The notes below the pieces were generated by a model. It saw nothing but the letters and a program-made list of their open reading frames with translations. It was not told where the DNA came from and ran no database searches. Of a stretch of 64,000 nucleotides of DNA, positions 22,429 to 32,611 are shown in pieces; the first letter of the stretch is position 1; the number at the start of each line of letters is the position of its first letter. The DNA is taken from assembly GCA_016169945.1 (NCBI GenBank), contig JADLSH010000076.1:1369001-1433000 (forward strand). Direction: 5' to 3'. Made by a program: the position numbers and the translations under genes. The DNA comes from Trachythela sp. YZ-2020. Lineage: Eukaryota > Cnidaria > Anthozoa > Malacalcyonacea > Clavulariidae.

Positions 22429-22704
22429 CAAAAGAATCTGTTAAATTTGTTGGCTATATTCTGATTTTGTGTAATAGTTTTTTCATTCGCTTTAATTTCA
22501 TTGATAGTTGTGGTTTGTGATTTCCTATTGAGCAATTCGTTGATATATTTCCAGCCATCTTTATTACTAGCGCAATTTTCTAAATTTGTTTTAAAATAGG
22601 ATGCTTTTGTCTCCCTAATAAGTATAGTAACTTGGTTTTTGCATCTTTTGTATGCCTCATGATAGGCAGGAGAGTTAGAATAAGAACATCTCTGTGATGG
22701 CTTA
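21870..22704 (-). pseudogene. Non-LTR reverse transcriptase fragment, copy 2, with endonuclease-RT linker
   Basis: This copy extends further 5' than copy 1: NSPAYHEAYKRCKNQVTIL, ASNKDGWKYINELLNRKSQ, NIANKFNRFFCEIGPKRCED, then the same RT motifs as copy 1. The AYHEAYKR...WKYINELL stretch is typical of the linker between endonuclease and RT in CR1/jockey-like LINEs. Harbinger element 1 interrupts it at 22705. Beyond that element, minus-strand sequence from about 28330 down (WLNKNMKK) looks like the continuation. Frameshifted and truncated, so inactive. Confidence 0.75.
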
Positions 22705-22941
22705 GGCCCCAGTTACACTATACCGGATTGTATCGGAGCGAAGCGATTTTTATACCGGATTGGGCTGTTCGCGGAACATGCAGCAGAACGAAAATCGCTC
22801 CACTTTGGAGGTGATATGAAAAGTAATCCGGTAAGTGCCATACCGGAAAAAGCCACACAGGAAATCTGGTACGCACCATTGCAAAAAATTTGGCGCGAAT
22901 GTTGGAACCCTTTAGGTGCGAAAGTTTGAACTGTTTACAAG

Positions 22942-24985
22942 TTGGATTGCAAAATGGATCCCTTCAAAAACTTACTTATCCTCACTGTTATAGCTGCAAG
23001 CGTGCTGCAAATAATGTCTTGTTTGTATGGCCTATCAACTGAATACTACTTATCACGAAGATGGCTTCGGAAAGTGTTATTAACTTCAAATGGCCTGGTG
23101 GTCTTGGTTTCAAAACGAAATCACACTTCCCGAAGAATGGAAAGAAAACTTTCGTATGTCGAAGCAAACTTTGATATTCTTTGTCGCGAGGTCGGTCCGT
23201 ATATTGCACGAAAAAGAACATGCCTTAGGACCCCAATTTCAGTTGAAAAACAGATTGCAGTAACTCTTTACTATTTGTCAGATGGTGGAAGAATGAGAAA
23301 AACAGCAAATGCATTTGGTATTGCACCTTGTACGACATCTGCGGCTAACTTTTTTGCTTTTTACGGCTTCCCCCAGTGTATAGGTGCAGTTGATGGAACG
23401 CATATTCCAATAAGAAAACTGAATGAAGACCCAACATCTTTTATTAACAGAAAAGGGTATCATAGCCTTAACGTTCAGGCTTGTGTGGATTATAGACACT
23501 GTTTTTTTGATGTCGTAATAAAATGGCCTGGTAGTATACACGATGCACGTGTGTTTGGCAACTCAACAATAAATACGAAGTTAAGGGATGGGGTCATACC
23601 ACCTTGTAAGAAAACTATTGATATCGACCTATTTTTGCAGTTTTCATATCTTCGGTTCAGTGCATGCTATGTAGATGAAAATACCACCGTTCGATTCAGC
23701 GTTTTACGATGTCTTTAGCGAAGTAAATTGTGTTTGTTTACAATGCTCTTGGCCAATTTAGCCCCTTGCAAACACCTCTGAACTTTGTATTGTTTACAAA
23801 TTAACAATAATACAAACTAATTATATATTCATTTCGCTTTCCTACCTTTGGTTTACACGCTACAAACTCCTAAGTGTGACCATTGGATAGCTCTTGAAAA
23901 TCCTGTTCGAAAGGATGTATTTAAATATCCATACTAAATAAACTAGCCATTTTATGACAATTCTCGACTTTTCTCGTGAAAATCCCGTCTATTGCGAATC
24001 CCGGTTTGTCGGCGCTGCTTCGGGCAACCGGAAGCTAAATCTCCAGCGGCTTTGCATCTAGCGTATTGAAAGTACGGCAATCGATTCCGCGTCATTTAAT
24101 TGCCTAGATGGCGGATTTTCATTGGTTTATAGCAATCAACACTGACCTTATATGGCATTTCGTAATTAATTTCGGCGAAAATCAAATTTCAACGATCTCG
24201 GCATTTTGCATGCGACTTTCAAAAATAAAATAAAATACTTCTACTTCTTCAAATGCAATGAAACTTTCCAATAATATTCCTTTTTATATGAGCTACAATT
24301 TTGGTCCAAAATTTGCTAACATTTGCTCGAAAATTCTGAACCCTGTTCTGGCAATTCAGGGTTATTTTAACAATAATTGTAAAATTTTTAGATAATTTAT
24401 GAACATGTATGCAAATTAATTTGGATATGTAATATGAACCGGGACAAACTAAATATAATTTTAAAGAGGAAGTCATAAGCTATCGAATGACGCGTGTCCT
24501 GTTGCCAGAGAATAAACACGTCTGGCGATATTTACATTTTGAAACAACCGATCGTAATTACGGCGCAAGGCGAAAAACGATAAAGAGTTAATATGCATTC
24601 TTGGTGATCCTGCTTACCCACTACTGCCGTATTTGATGAAAGAGTTTGCAAAAGGTGGTAGCACCCCTCAAGAGCAATTCTTTGGTTACCGACTATCATC
24701 TGCGAGGATGGTTGTTGAATGTGCTTTTGGTAGACTGAAAGCACGGTTTGGTATTCTGCGATGGCTCATGGATTTAAAGTTGGAGTAATATTATACAAAC
24801 AATCATGCTTGTTTTATTTTTAAATAATTTTTGTGAAATACAATGAAACAGTTTGTGATGAACTTATAAGGCAGCAGTTCACAGTGACCAGGGGTTTCAA
24901 CCTCCATGCAATGCTGCTGATGCAGTGGTTCATAACAATGATGAAAGGAAAAAAAGCAACCAGGAATGTTTCAAAGTACTTTGAA
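22942..24985 (+). pseudogene. HARBI1-like transposase, interrupted
   Basis: DDE_Tnp_4-type pieces in order: an N-terminal part with NEITLPEEWKENFRMSKQT in one frame and FDILCREVGPYIARKRTCL in the next (one-base shift near 23170); VEKQIAVTLYYLSDG; the first Asp in FPQCIGAVDGTHIP; YHSLNVQACVDYRHCFFDVV; KWPGSIHDARVF. The frame then runs into a 0.96-kb inserted repeat at about 23633 and resumes at 24597 with the second Asp in ILGDPAYPLLPYLMKEF and the Glu in MVVECAFGRLKARFG. A last piece at 24851-24985 reads TVCDELIRQQFTVTRGFQ to a stop. The region between helix-turn-helix and first Asp looks shortened. Inactive as it stands. Confidence 0.85.
23633..24596 (+). mobile_element. Repeat inserted in the Harbinger 1 transposase
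   Basis: About 960 bp separate the two halves of the DDE domain. Its left 370 bp (from 23644) match the dispersed repeat at 2222-2612 in the same orientation. The rest has no gene. The borders are set by where transposase homology stops (KKTIDID) and resumes (ILGDPAYP); I do not see clean inverted ends or a target duplication, and a few residues of the transposase seem lost. Confidence 0.7.
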
Positions 24986-24989
24986 TGAA

Positions 24990-26740
24990 ATATTCATAAT
25001 ATCATTAATTACTTCAAACATGCCCAAACATGCAAATAAAATGGGTCATTCCATAACAAAATCCACAAAACCCATGGATGAAATTTCTGCATTCAGAGGG
25101 GAGGTGGAAAAGTGTTCTGGATGATAGTAAAATTAAGGATCCGATAAAATATGTAGGAGGGATATTTTTTCATCATGAGAGAGATTGAGCTATGGATGAT
25201 ATTGGAATGACCTGAAAAAACAAACTGTCAAAATTAAACCAAATCCAATATAATGGTATAGCTACAATGTCAGGTATATGAGTTAACTCACGGTTAACCA
25301 AAGCAATAATGAGAAATGTTGACTTTGTTGCGATAAATGTGCCTGCATTTTAGCATATTGTGCTGTTTCTAAACATAGTGTTAACCATCGGAAAGAATCA
25401 AGTGTTCACAAATATGAATTGTTCAGAACTACGACGGTTAACCACTGTAATTTAAATAACTAAAGACTCAATTAGTGGTTAACCGTTGGAATACGCCAAT
25501 GGTAACAGTAATTGCTCCTAAAACGTTTCTTAAGGGTTCCTTTATATCTAATAAAAGAATCAAGTCCAAAAAGGTGAAAATATAATTAAGATTTAGCTAT
25601 GGTTAACCGTGCGGTTAACCGTCAAGTTATTATCCATTGAGTCTCAATCAAGTGCGCATCATATTACATTCGACTTTGCTACTGATATATGTTCGCACAC
25701 ACTCAAATATCCTAAGTTATTCGAATTGATAATGCACTAGTACGTAGCAAGTTCTGTTTTATATCCTATAAATGCTTTTAAACTCTCGCTGTAAAAACTA
25801 AGACATGGTGATTTCGACCAACATTTAACAGGCCTATAATGCAAATTACTTCAGTTTCCTGTCAGCAATGTCGGACAAAATGCTTAAAATTGACTTTAAA
25901 TTATAGTGGCTTACACTGAAAGATGATAATTGCCAAATAAGGACAGATCATACATTCTATGTACGATATTGGCAATAGTTACCGTGCATGCTCATTACCT
26001 TGACAGTAGAATTGTTAAGCGTGATATTAATTGCAACAGTCAATTTCGCATATTATATGTTTATGCAACACTTAAGAAATAAATAATCGCACAATCCCTT
26101 TTAAATCTTTAAAACACGGTCTGTTTTATAACAATCTAATGCTTAGCAGAGTAATTCAGACAATATAACCCTGCATATTCTTGCTATTTCAAGGTCCGTT
26201 CTCAGACAATCCTGGACATAACTTGTTAATAAAATTCCAAGGTGCGTCTGTCAGAGTATAAATTGTACTATAATTTATGTATCTGACCTTGGATATCCCC
26301 CCTTCCCCCTTGACAATGTTGTTATGTTGCGTTTTAAGTCTGGGGATAATAATAGCAACATTGGTTGGGGGAGAGGGGGGCGAAAGCCTAATGAAGTTGG
26401 TCGAATGTGTGTTCCGGAAAATTTAAGCAATTTTATCAACTGTTATGTCCACGATTGTAGAAGGGTCTGAAAAACTCTGACCATTTAATTAGTAGATCCA
26501 CACTCAAACAATCCAAAATGTTAAGGAACAATCACATCTTATTTCTGGGATATAATATTGACAATAAGAATACAAGCACAAATGGTCTAACAATACTTCT
26601 TGAAAACTGAAAGGGTTTGTATATAAAACAATGAACATGAATGTATAAACTTACTATAAGTGTAACACCTAAACACAATTCCTTTTGGCTAAAATGTTTT
26701 GTTATTGTTCAATACTAATAAATGATAGTTTGGTATTGTT
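24990..26740. other. Non-coding middle of Harbinger 1
   Basis: No gene seen. It contains the GGTTAACC cluster at 25285-25625. The C-rich run near 26298-26312 and G-rich run near 26365-26380 are low complexity. Confidence 0.5.
25285..25625. repeat. Cluster of GGTTAACC palindromes
   Basis: The 8-bp palindrome GGTTAACC (mostly GGTTAACCG) occurs five times within 340 bp: near 25289, 25437, 25475, 25601 and 25612. A TGTTAACC variant is near 25380. Chance expectation for an 8-mer here is far below one. It may be a protein-binding array or decayed repeat. Confidence 0.7.
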
Positions 26741-26743
26741 TTA

Positions 26744-28088
26744 TCAATCACTATCTGGATTACCAGCAGGACTAGGCTGACTAGCATTTGAAGTGTTAAA
26801 GCAATTGGATGGAAAATATTCATCAGTCAGAAATTTAGCAATCTTTACTCTTCTGTCAGTTGCATTTTGTGGCCCATCCTTTTTACTCTGTTGATTATTC
26901 TTATCTTGGGGAAGGTGTGAACTTGAATCAATTTCACCTGAAATAACATAAATATGTCTAATTAACTATGCTTTTTATACCTAATACAAATGTTCCTGAA
27001 GTTGGCCGGGTGACAACCTGTCCACAGTATTAATAGATGCATGGGTAAACCTTGTTTACATAATTTGATATATTTTGCCTTCCAAGAATGTGTGGAAATG
27101 CTTTTTTGAAAGCTTTAACACATGTAAAATGTTTTATTAACTTTGCTTGCATAATTAGACTATACAAAATAAGTTGCCCGTCCATTCCTGGCAAGCGAAT
27201 TGTATCAAATTATGTTACCTCCCCCACAGAGGAAATTAGAAGTTCACTTACTGTTATCAGAAACAAAGTTTTCTCCCCTCTCCCTTCGGACAGCCGAAAT
27301 GTCCTCATAGGGAGAGTGTGGATCATTCCTGGACTGACCCATCACAAATTTTGTATTCAAATATTATTTTATAAAACCACTTTTGTTATTCTTATCTCCA
27401 AATTATTGACACACTGGGTTCACATTAGGCTCAGTCCCAGCCGGCGGGTTCAGACTTTGGAGTGGTGGCCACTCACACCACAGAACCTCCACAGAGGGAA
27501 TGGCTGAAACCGAGCCTAGGTTCATATATGCGATGTGTCATCTCAAAGATTATGCTATGCACTTCATGAATTCAATGTTGGAGGAACTTGAATAAGGTAT
27601 TGAATTTGGAGCTTTTTGCCTCCAATGGCCGCCATAACTTTGTCTTTTAATCCTCAAAGGATTTATTGCAAACCAAGAATATGCAAACATAGTAACAAAT
27701 GCCATATTACCACATAAGTTTCCTTTTTATTTACTTAATTTATCATCAATATCATTGAATAGTCGGCTATAAAAAGCAGCAAAACGTAGTGAATTTAACT
27801 AAATTGTTTTACTGTACCTTCAATGCTTTTTGTCAAAGGGGCCCCTGCCCATATGTCGTGGCATAAATCATAATATGTCATCACAACTCTTCCACCCCCG
27901 CTTCGTTTCCCGCTGTCGATTGCCTTCTTAAAATTATTTCGAATTGTCTTCAGCTTTGCTGCAATTCGTTCCTTTGTTATTTTTTCCAGGGAGTTTGACT
28001 TCACGCTTTCCCAGTCTGTTCCTGCTTCAAGGAGCAGTTCGATTTCGGCGTCAGTCCACGAAAATGCCTCTGTTTTTTGCTTTGACAT
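26744..28088 (-). CDS. Myb/SANT-like partner protein of Harbinger 1
   Basis: Two exons read as one open frame of about 154 residues. Exon 1 is 28088-27818, starting MSKQKTEAFSWTDAEIELLL; exon 2 is 26937-26744, starting GEIDSSSHLPQDKN and ending GNPDSD then stop. The donor GTACAG and acceptor TTTCAG preserve phase. The N-terminal 90 residues (WTDAEIELLL, ERIAAKLKTIRNNFKKA, GGGRVVMTYYDLCHDIWAG) look like a Myb/trihelix DNA-binding fold; the tail is acidic/polar. In Harbinger elements such proteins bind the ends and help bring the transposase into the nucleus, which is the likely role here. No damage is visible. Codons are host-like. Confidence 0.75.
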
Positions 28089-28782
28089 CTTTGCATAGGT
28101 CTTGAACTGATGTAGTGTTTATCCTTCGGCGCTTCACCCTGGCGCGAATTGCTAAAGTTTCCAAGGCAACAGATAATGATCGGTCATGTTCGGAGCGGAG
28201 AGCTGTAAGTGTAAACACGCTTGCTTTCGTACCGGTTAGAATTAACAATCCGGTATAGAAAGTAATCCGGTATAGTGTAACTGAGGTCTTAGTTTCTTCA
28301 TATTTTTATTTAGCCATGTAGTCTAGGACCTGTATAGGAGTTGTATGCATTTCATTTGGCACTGGCAATCTCAACTGTTTTAGGGTACTAGTGATCCAAG
28401 GATAGTGCAAAGTTTCACTTTCAAAGGGAAAAATCTATGTCACATTATTTCGACTAGCTGGAGGACAAGCGTGGTCTGTACATGTGTAATGCATGCATGT
28501 CGCGGCGGTTCATAAAACTGTTGAAATGAAATTATATAGCTATTATATAAAGTCAGCAAACACTGCATGGTTGAATGGAAGTATGTCAAGTTGTCAAAAC
28601 TGTAGACAGCCAAATACATTTTGTTCAATCCTACATCACAATTTTTTTGAATTCTTTATTTCCCCTTTTAATATTTGTAATCAGTATTTGACATCTATAG
28701 GCTATACCATCATATAAAATGCATGCATGAACGGCGAGTCATCACTGGCACTATTATAAGACATAATAAACGCTAATAGTAT

Positions 28783-28784
28783 AG

Positions 28785-28815
<31 letters not shown>
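28783..28815. repeat. (TA)n microsatellite beside Penelope terminal repeat
   Basis: A simple TA run. Shorter ones lie at about 29331-29346 and 31302-31320, so all three ribozyme-bearing terminal segments abut TA repeats, a plausible insertion preference. Confidence 0.85.
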
Positions 28816-28818
<3 letters not shown>

Positions 28819-28822
28819 AAAT

Positions 28823-28866
28823 CTGCAGACTTGCATGTTTCGCCGTTCAACGGCTCGTCAGTGCAG
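28823..28866 (-). ncRNA. Hammerhead ribozyme-like motif (copy 1)
   Basis: The minus strand shows the full order: stem I CTGCA, core CTGACGA, stem-loop II GCCGTTGAACGGC, GAAA, a very short stem III, the GTC cleavage triplet and stem I strand TGCAG. The stem III bases are CATGCAAG, a weaker pairing than in the copy at 31250. It lies in a Penelope pseudo-LTR, where hammerheads of this minimal type are known. Confidence 0.75.
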
Positions 28867-29280
28867 CTTGTAACACAGTCTAGATGCGAGTGACTTCGTA
28901 TTTATACACCATACTCTTGCCCTCACCAAGCGCATGTGGTACAATACTCAGACACATGCGCATCCAGACATGTGTGAAGTGTCTTGGGGCCAGAGTCCGC
29001 AAACGACCACAAGGGAAGTGAGCTTTTGCATTATAGCTATATAGATTTGACTATATACGCTCCTTCACTTGTGTTGTTGAGCACTCTGTGAGGTTAATTG
29101 GTGGCTATAAGCGATAATGCAAAAGCTCACTTCCATTGTGGTTGTTTGAGCACTCTGGCCCCAAGACACTTCACGCATGTCTGGATGCGCATGTGTCTGA
29201 GTATTGTACCACATGCGCTTGGGAGAGCAAGCGTATGGTGTATAAATACGAAGTCACTCGCATCTAGATTGCGTTACAAG

Positions 29281-29324
29281 CTGCACTGACGAGCCGTTGA
29301 ACGGCAAAACATGCATGTCTGCAG
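29281..29324 (+). ncRNA. Hammerhead ribozyme-like motif (copy 2, core mutated)
   Basis: Same layout as the other copies, but the invariant GAAA after stem II is AAAA (29306-29309), which should abolish cleavage. Stem I (CTGCA/TGCAG), CTGACGA, stem II and GTC are intact. Confidence 0.75.
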
Positions 29325-29427
29325 ATTTGACTATATATATATATAATACACATACGTGTAGGTTTAGGTCTACGAAACGCAAAGAGTGCTCGACAACATA
29401 TAGTTAGAGCAAATTATAGTTTTTCGC

Positions 29428-30350
29428 TTACCTCAAAACTTGTCTGCAACAGGCTGTTTCATCTGTAAAAGAATCATCAGGCAGTTTACAAGTATCGAAA
29501 AGAAATGACCGCTTATATGCTTCCTGCCGGGGCGTGGGAGTGTGTGTGACAATGTGTGCATGCATGGCTTTGTTTGCGTTGTTTACGCGAAATTTGTTAC
29601 GATGACGACATCGTGAAATTATTTCAGCTCTTTGTTGAGTAAACAATCCTTGTTTTTCTTTCAAAATACAAAATTTTTCTTCTAAACATAAATTGCATCG
29701 TTTTGATCCTCCGTATATGAAATAGAATGTTTTAAAATTTGCCAATTAAAACTGAAATCCTTATTGTTTTCTTTCAATGTCCAAATATATTTCAAAGTTC
29801 GTGTCATTTGCATGCTTTTATGCTGAAAAGATTTAGTGTGGTTGTGTCGCTCTTTGAATGTGGTTGCAGTCATGCCAATGTAATTTTTGATCGTGTTTGT
29901 GTTGCTTACTGTGACTGTTGCTTTATATACTATGTCCCTAGTCATGCATTGTTTTTGAAGCGGGCAAATGGTGTTTTTTCTACAACTGCAATTGGTAGTG
30001 TCCCTCTCCTGTGGCTTGTTATTTCTAGATATGCGTGCATTGTGTTTAGTGATTACTGACTTAATATTGTTCATGCAGCTATAGCTTACTTTAACTGTAT
30101 TTCTGTTAAAAATTTTATGTAGCTTGTGGTGCGGTGGAAAATGCTTGTCAATTAGACTAAGGAAATTATGTCCCATGTTTGTGCTAATACTCTTGCTAAA
30201 TGGTGGGTTGAACCAAATGATGTTGCCTTGCCTATTCCTGCGTTGTTTTTGCGGTGTGTGCTGAGTGTAGCTAAGTTCATGATTAAAGTTGCTATGCCTA
30301 AGTGCGTTCTGATGTATGGGTGCAGATTCCTGAAACGTTTGCTCATCCAC
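29428..30350 (-). pseudogene. Penelope-like GIY-YIG endonuclease region, copy 1
   Basis: Order of motifs from 30350 down: NIIWFNPPFSKSIS, LIDKHFPPHHKLHKIFNRNT, VKVSYSCMNNIKSVI, a Cys-rich connector (CSCRKNTICPLQKQCMTRD), then the GIY-YIG-like core KNYIGMTATTFKERHNH. A frame shift near 29700-29745 leads into KRCNLCLEEKFCIL, RAEIISRCRHRNKF and a terminal stop at 29428. Unlike copy 2 it keeps the C-terminus. It would nick the target DNA for priming. The RT domain is absent, and two compensating indels disturb residues after FKER. Confidence 0.8.
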
Positions 30351-30352
30351 TT

Positions 30353-30397
30353 TATGTATAGTGGATCGTCAAGCCCAATGACGATCCACTATACATA
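30353..30397. repeat. Hairpin at the junction of the inverted Penelope copies
   Basis: TATGTATAGTGGATCGTC and GACGATCCACTATACATA pair around the 9-base loop AAGCCCAAT. It marks the symmetry centre of the inverted pair. The right copy has about 80 bp (30398-30479) that the left copy lacks, so the arms are not equal. Confidence 0.9.
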
Positions 30398-30400
30398 AAT

Positions 30401-31168
30401 ATGCACTCTAATCACCCACCGAGCATCACAAGGCAACTACCTGCATCAATTAACAAGCGCATCGCACTTCTTTCATCAGATGAGCAAACTTTTCAGGAAT
30501 CTGCACCCATATATCAGAACGCACTTAGGCATAGCAACTTTAATCATGAACTTAGCTACACTCAGCACACACCGCAAAAACAACGCAGGAATAGGCAACG
30601 CAACATCATTTGGTTCAACCCACCATTTAGCAAGAGTGTTAGCACAAACATGGGACGTAATTTCCTTAGTCTAATTGACAAGCATTTTCCACCGCACCAC
30701 AAGCTACATAAAATTTTTAACAGAAATACAGTTAAAGTAAGCTATAGCTGCATGAACAATATTAAGTCAGTAATCACTAAACACAATGCACGCATATCTA
30801 GAAATAACAAGCCACAGGAGAGGGACACTACCAATTGCAGTTGTAGAAAAAACACCATTTGCCCGCTTCAAAAACAATGCATGACTAGGGACATAGTATA
30901 CAAAGCAACAGTCACAGTAAGCAACACAAACACGATCAAAAATTACATTGGCATGACTGCAACCACATTCAAAGAGCGATTGGCCAACCACACTAAATCT
31001 TTTCAGCATAAAAAGCATGCAAATGACACGGAACTTTCGAAATATATTTGGACATTGAAAGAAAACAATAAGGATTTCAGTATTAATTGGCAAATTTTAA
31101 AACATTCTATTTCGTATACGGGAGGATCAAAACGATGCAATTTATGTTTAGAAGAAAAATGTGTCTGA
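30401..31168 (+). pseudogene. Penelope-like GIY-YIG endonuclease region, copy 2
   Basis: Continuous open frame of 255 residues beginning in the connector (SITRQLPASINKRIALLSSD) and running through FNPPFSKSVSTNMG, SCRKNTICPLQKQCMTRDIV, the endonuclease core NYIGMTATTFKERLANH and SYTGGSKRCNLCLEEK. It then breaks off at about 31159, where pseudo-LTR sequence follows directly; the last 80 residues and part of the terminal repeat seen in copy 1 are deleted. The reverse transcriptase domain upstream is absent. The better preserved of the two GIY-YIG cores. Confidence 0.8.
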
Positions 31169-31249
31169 GTATTGTACCACATGCGCTTGGTGAGGGCAAG
31201 AGTATGGTGTATAAATACGAAGTCACTCGCATCTAGGCTGCGTTACAAG

Positions 31250-31293
31250 CTGCACTGACGAGCCGTTGAACGGCGAAACATGCATGTCTGCAG
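31250..31293 (+). ncRNA. Hammerhead ribozyme-like motif (copy 3, intact core)
   Basis: Stem I CTGCA (31250-31254) pairs with TGCAG (31289-31293). The core CTGACGA (31255-31261), stem-loop II GCCGTTGAACGGC (31262-31274), GAAA (31275-31278), short stem III CATGCATG and cleavage site GTC (31286-31288) are all present. This is a type I hammerhead with a minimal stem III, the form reported from Penelope-like elements. Cleavage would fall after 31288. Confidence 0.85.
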
Positions 31294-31320
31294 ATTTGAC
31301 TATATATATATATATATATA

Positions 31321-32365
31321 GGACTGAACAACGAATCAGTTCACATTTTTGTAGTTTTGATATAAGAAAGCGATGGCATATATAATCAATCCATATTGTT
31401 TCAATTTTCTCTTTCTTGTCATTGGCATTGATTTAATGCGGTTTAAATGATGGTGGAATCGTGGCTTCAGAAGGTTTCTTATCTTTTCTCTGAAGTTCAT
31501 ATTTAAATTGGCCATCCTTATTTGGTAGTTTTCCTGTAAGTACTTGGTCGACTCATGGTGACGGTTGACAATATATAGCTGGGATGCAGGTTTAGTCCAT
31601 AATTCAGTACTGGCTTCAAGCATTTTATAAATTGTAACGTAGCCTGCTCGCATACTGTGATCCCGGTAAATTTGAAATTACAATGTCATTCAGACTTGAA
31701 GGCACAATACAGCTTTATATAGGGATTTAAATACATGCACACAATCAAGTGGAACTTAAATATTAATTCTATTTAGTATATATTGTATTTATATATACAA
31801 TACCTTATTAGTTTCGTTTCCATCGAGGTCCTTTTAGAATGGGGGGTCGAACAATTTCTTTTGAATACGATGGTCATATTTCACTAAAAGTTAAAAAAAT
31901 TATTCAGGATAGAACGAATTTTGGTATAAACAATACATGAAGTTTGGGAAAAGTATCTTGGGATATATGGCAAATGAAATATTGCAATATTCAAAAGGAT
32001 GACAAAATTAAGCAAACTCACCTTTTCAAAGCCTTGACGTCACTGCGGGGAAACCTTCTTCTGTCCCTATAAGTTTGGACGTTCACTCCTCCAAAATAGG
32101 AGGGGATGCAAGATCTTCCAGTCAGTCTTACATTGTTTTGATATATCCTAAAATGTTCTGGTAACTTCTGAAAATATTCTGTTATGCATGCTCTGAAATG
32201 TTCTGATATGTTCTGAAACGGTCTTATACGTTCTATACTTTTATCTTTGTACTGAAGAGATTCCCTTTCTAGCCTGTGGGCATGGTCATCTGTAATTCGT
32301 AACTTTCTAGTGCATTCTCTCTATAGCTACTGAATGCTGGTTTACACGACCAAAGTTTCTGAGAT
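31321..32365. other. Unassigned spacer
   Basis: No gene supported. The 105-residue minus frame at 31336-31653 has no recognisable feature. At about 32145-32240 the word (A/T)TGTTCTG recurs several times. It lies between the Penelope copies and the 3' side of the Helentron. Confidence 0.4.
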
Positions 32366-32529
32366 CACAGTATATAGGATTTTTGCATAGGGAAATTCTA
32401 CGTTTTGAATGGTTTGTAAGAAATGTTCGAGGAAACTAAACAGTGTTAAACACTGTTTTAGTTCCCTCAAACATGTCTAGCAAATCATGTAAAACGTAGA
32501 ATTTACCTATCTGCAAATTTCTTACTGTG
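32366..32529. repeat. 164-bp hairpin (MITE or Helentron 3' hairpin)
   Basis: Arms from CACAGTAT...AAATTCTACGTTTT are complemented by AAAACGTAGAATTT...TTACTGTG, with a self-complementary centre AACAGTGTTAAACACTGTT. It lies about 80 bp beyond the end of the Helentron reading frame, so it could be a terminal structure of that element or an independent miniature transposon. No target duplication seen. Confidence 0.7.
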
Positions 32530-32611
32530 AAAATGTGATAGTGAAAACCAACGGTAACTAACTGTTTTAATTCTAATCTATATTTTCATATAACTTTATA
32601 TAACTAGAATC

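Larger units (their letters stand above)
22705..28288 (+). mobile_element. PIF/Harbinger element 1, 5,584 bp
   Basis: The ends are inverted (GGCCCCAGTTACACTATACC at 22705; complement of GACCTCAGTTACACTATACC ending at 28288) and flanked by TTA on both sides (22702-22704 and 28289-28291), the classical Harbinger target. The word ATACCGGATT or its complement recurs inside both ends. It carries a plus-strand transposase near the left end and a minus-strand Myb-like gene near the right end, the usual two-gene layout. It is inserted in a LINE fragment. A dispersed repeat has since landed in the transposase. Confidence 0.92.
28823..31300. mobile_element. Inverted pair of Penelope-like retroelement copies
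   Basis: Two GIY-YIG-endonuclease reading frames lie head to head (minus 29428-30350, plus 30401-31168) and share about 660 bp at high identity. Three copies of a terminal segment (about 200 bp, with GAAGTCACTCGCATCTAG and a hammerhead-like core) surround them: 28823-29025 on the minus strand, 29103-29326 on the plus strand and 31159-31295 on the plus strand. Penelope-like elements are known to carry such pseudo-LTRs with hammerhead motifs and to form partial inverted copies. The reverse transcriptase is missing from both copies (5' truncation). Confidence 0.85.

Noticed and set aside
23640..23718. C-terminus RFSACYVDENTTVRFSVLRC of the Harbinger 1 transposase
   Set aside because: This part is read through the inserted repeat that also occurs at 2222-2612; the genuine C-terminal domain resumes at 24597.
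27421..27522. Inverted repeat around TAGGCTC...GAGCCTA as a MITE
   Set aside because: Only the outer 15-20 bases pair; the inner parts do not, and no target duplication is seen.
28783..28815. TA microsatellite as a centromeric or origin element
   Set aside because: It is a short TA run next to the Penelope terminal repeat; similar runs beside the other two copies suggest target preference only.
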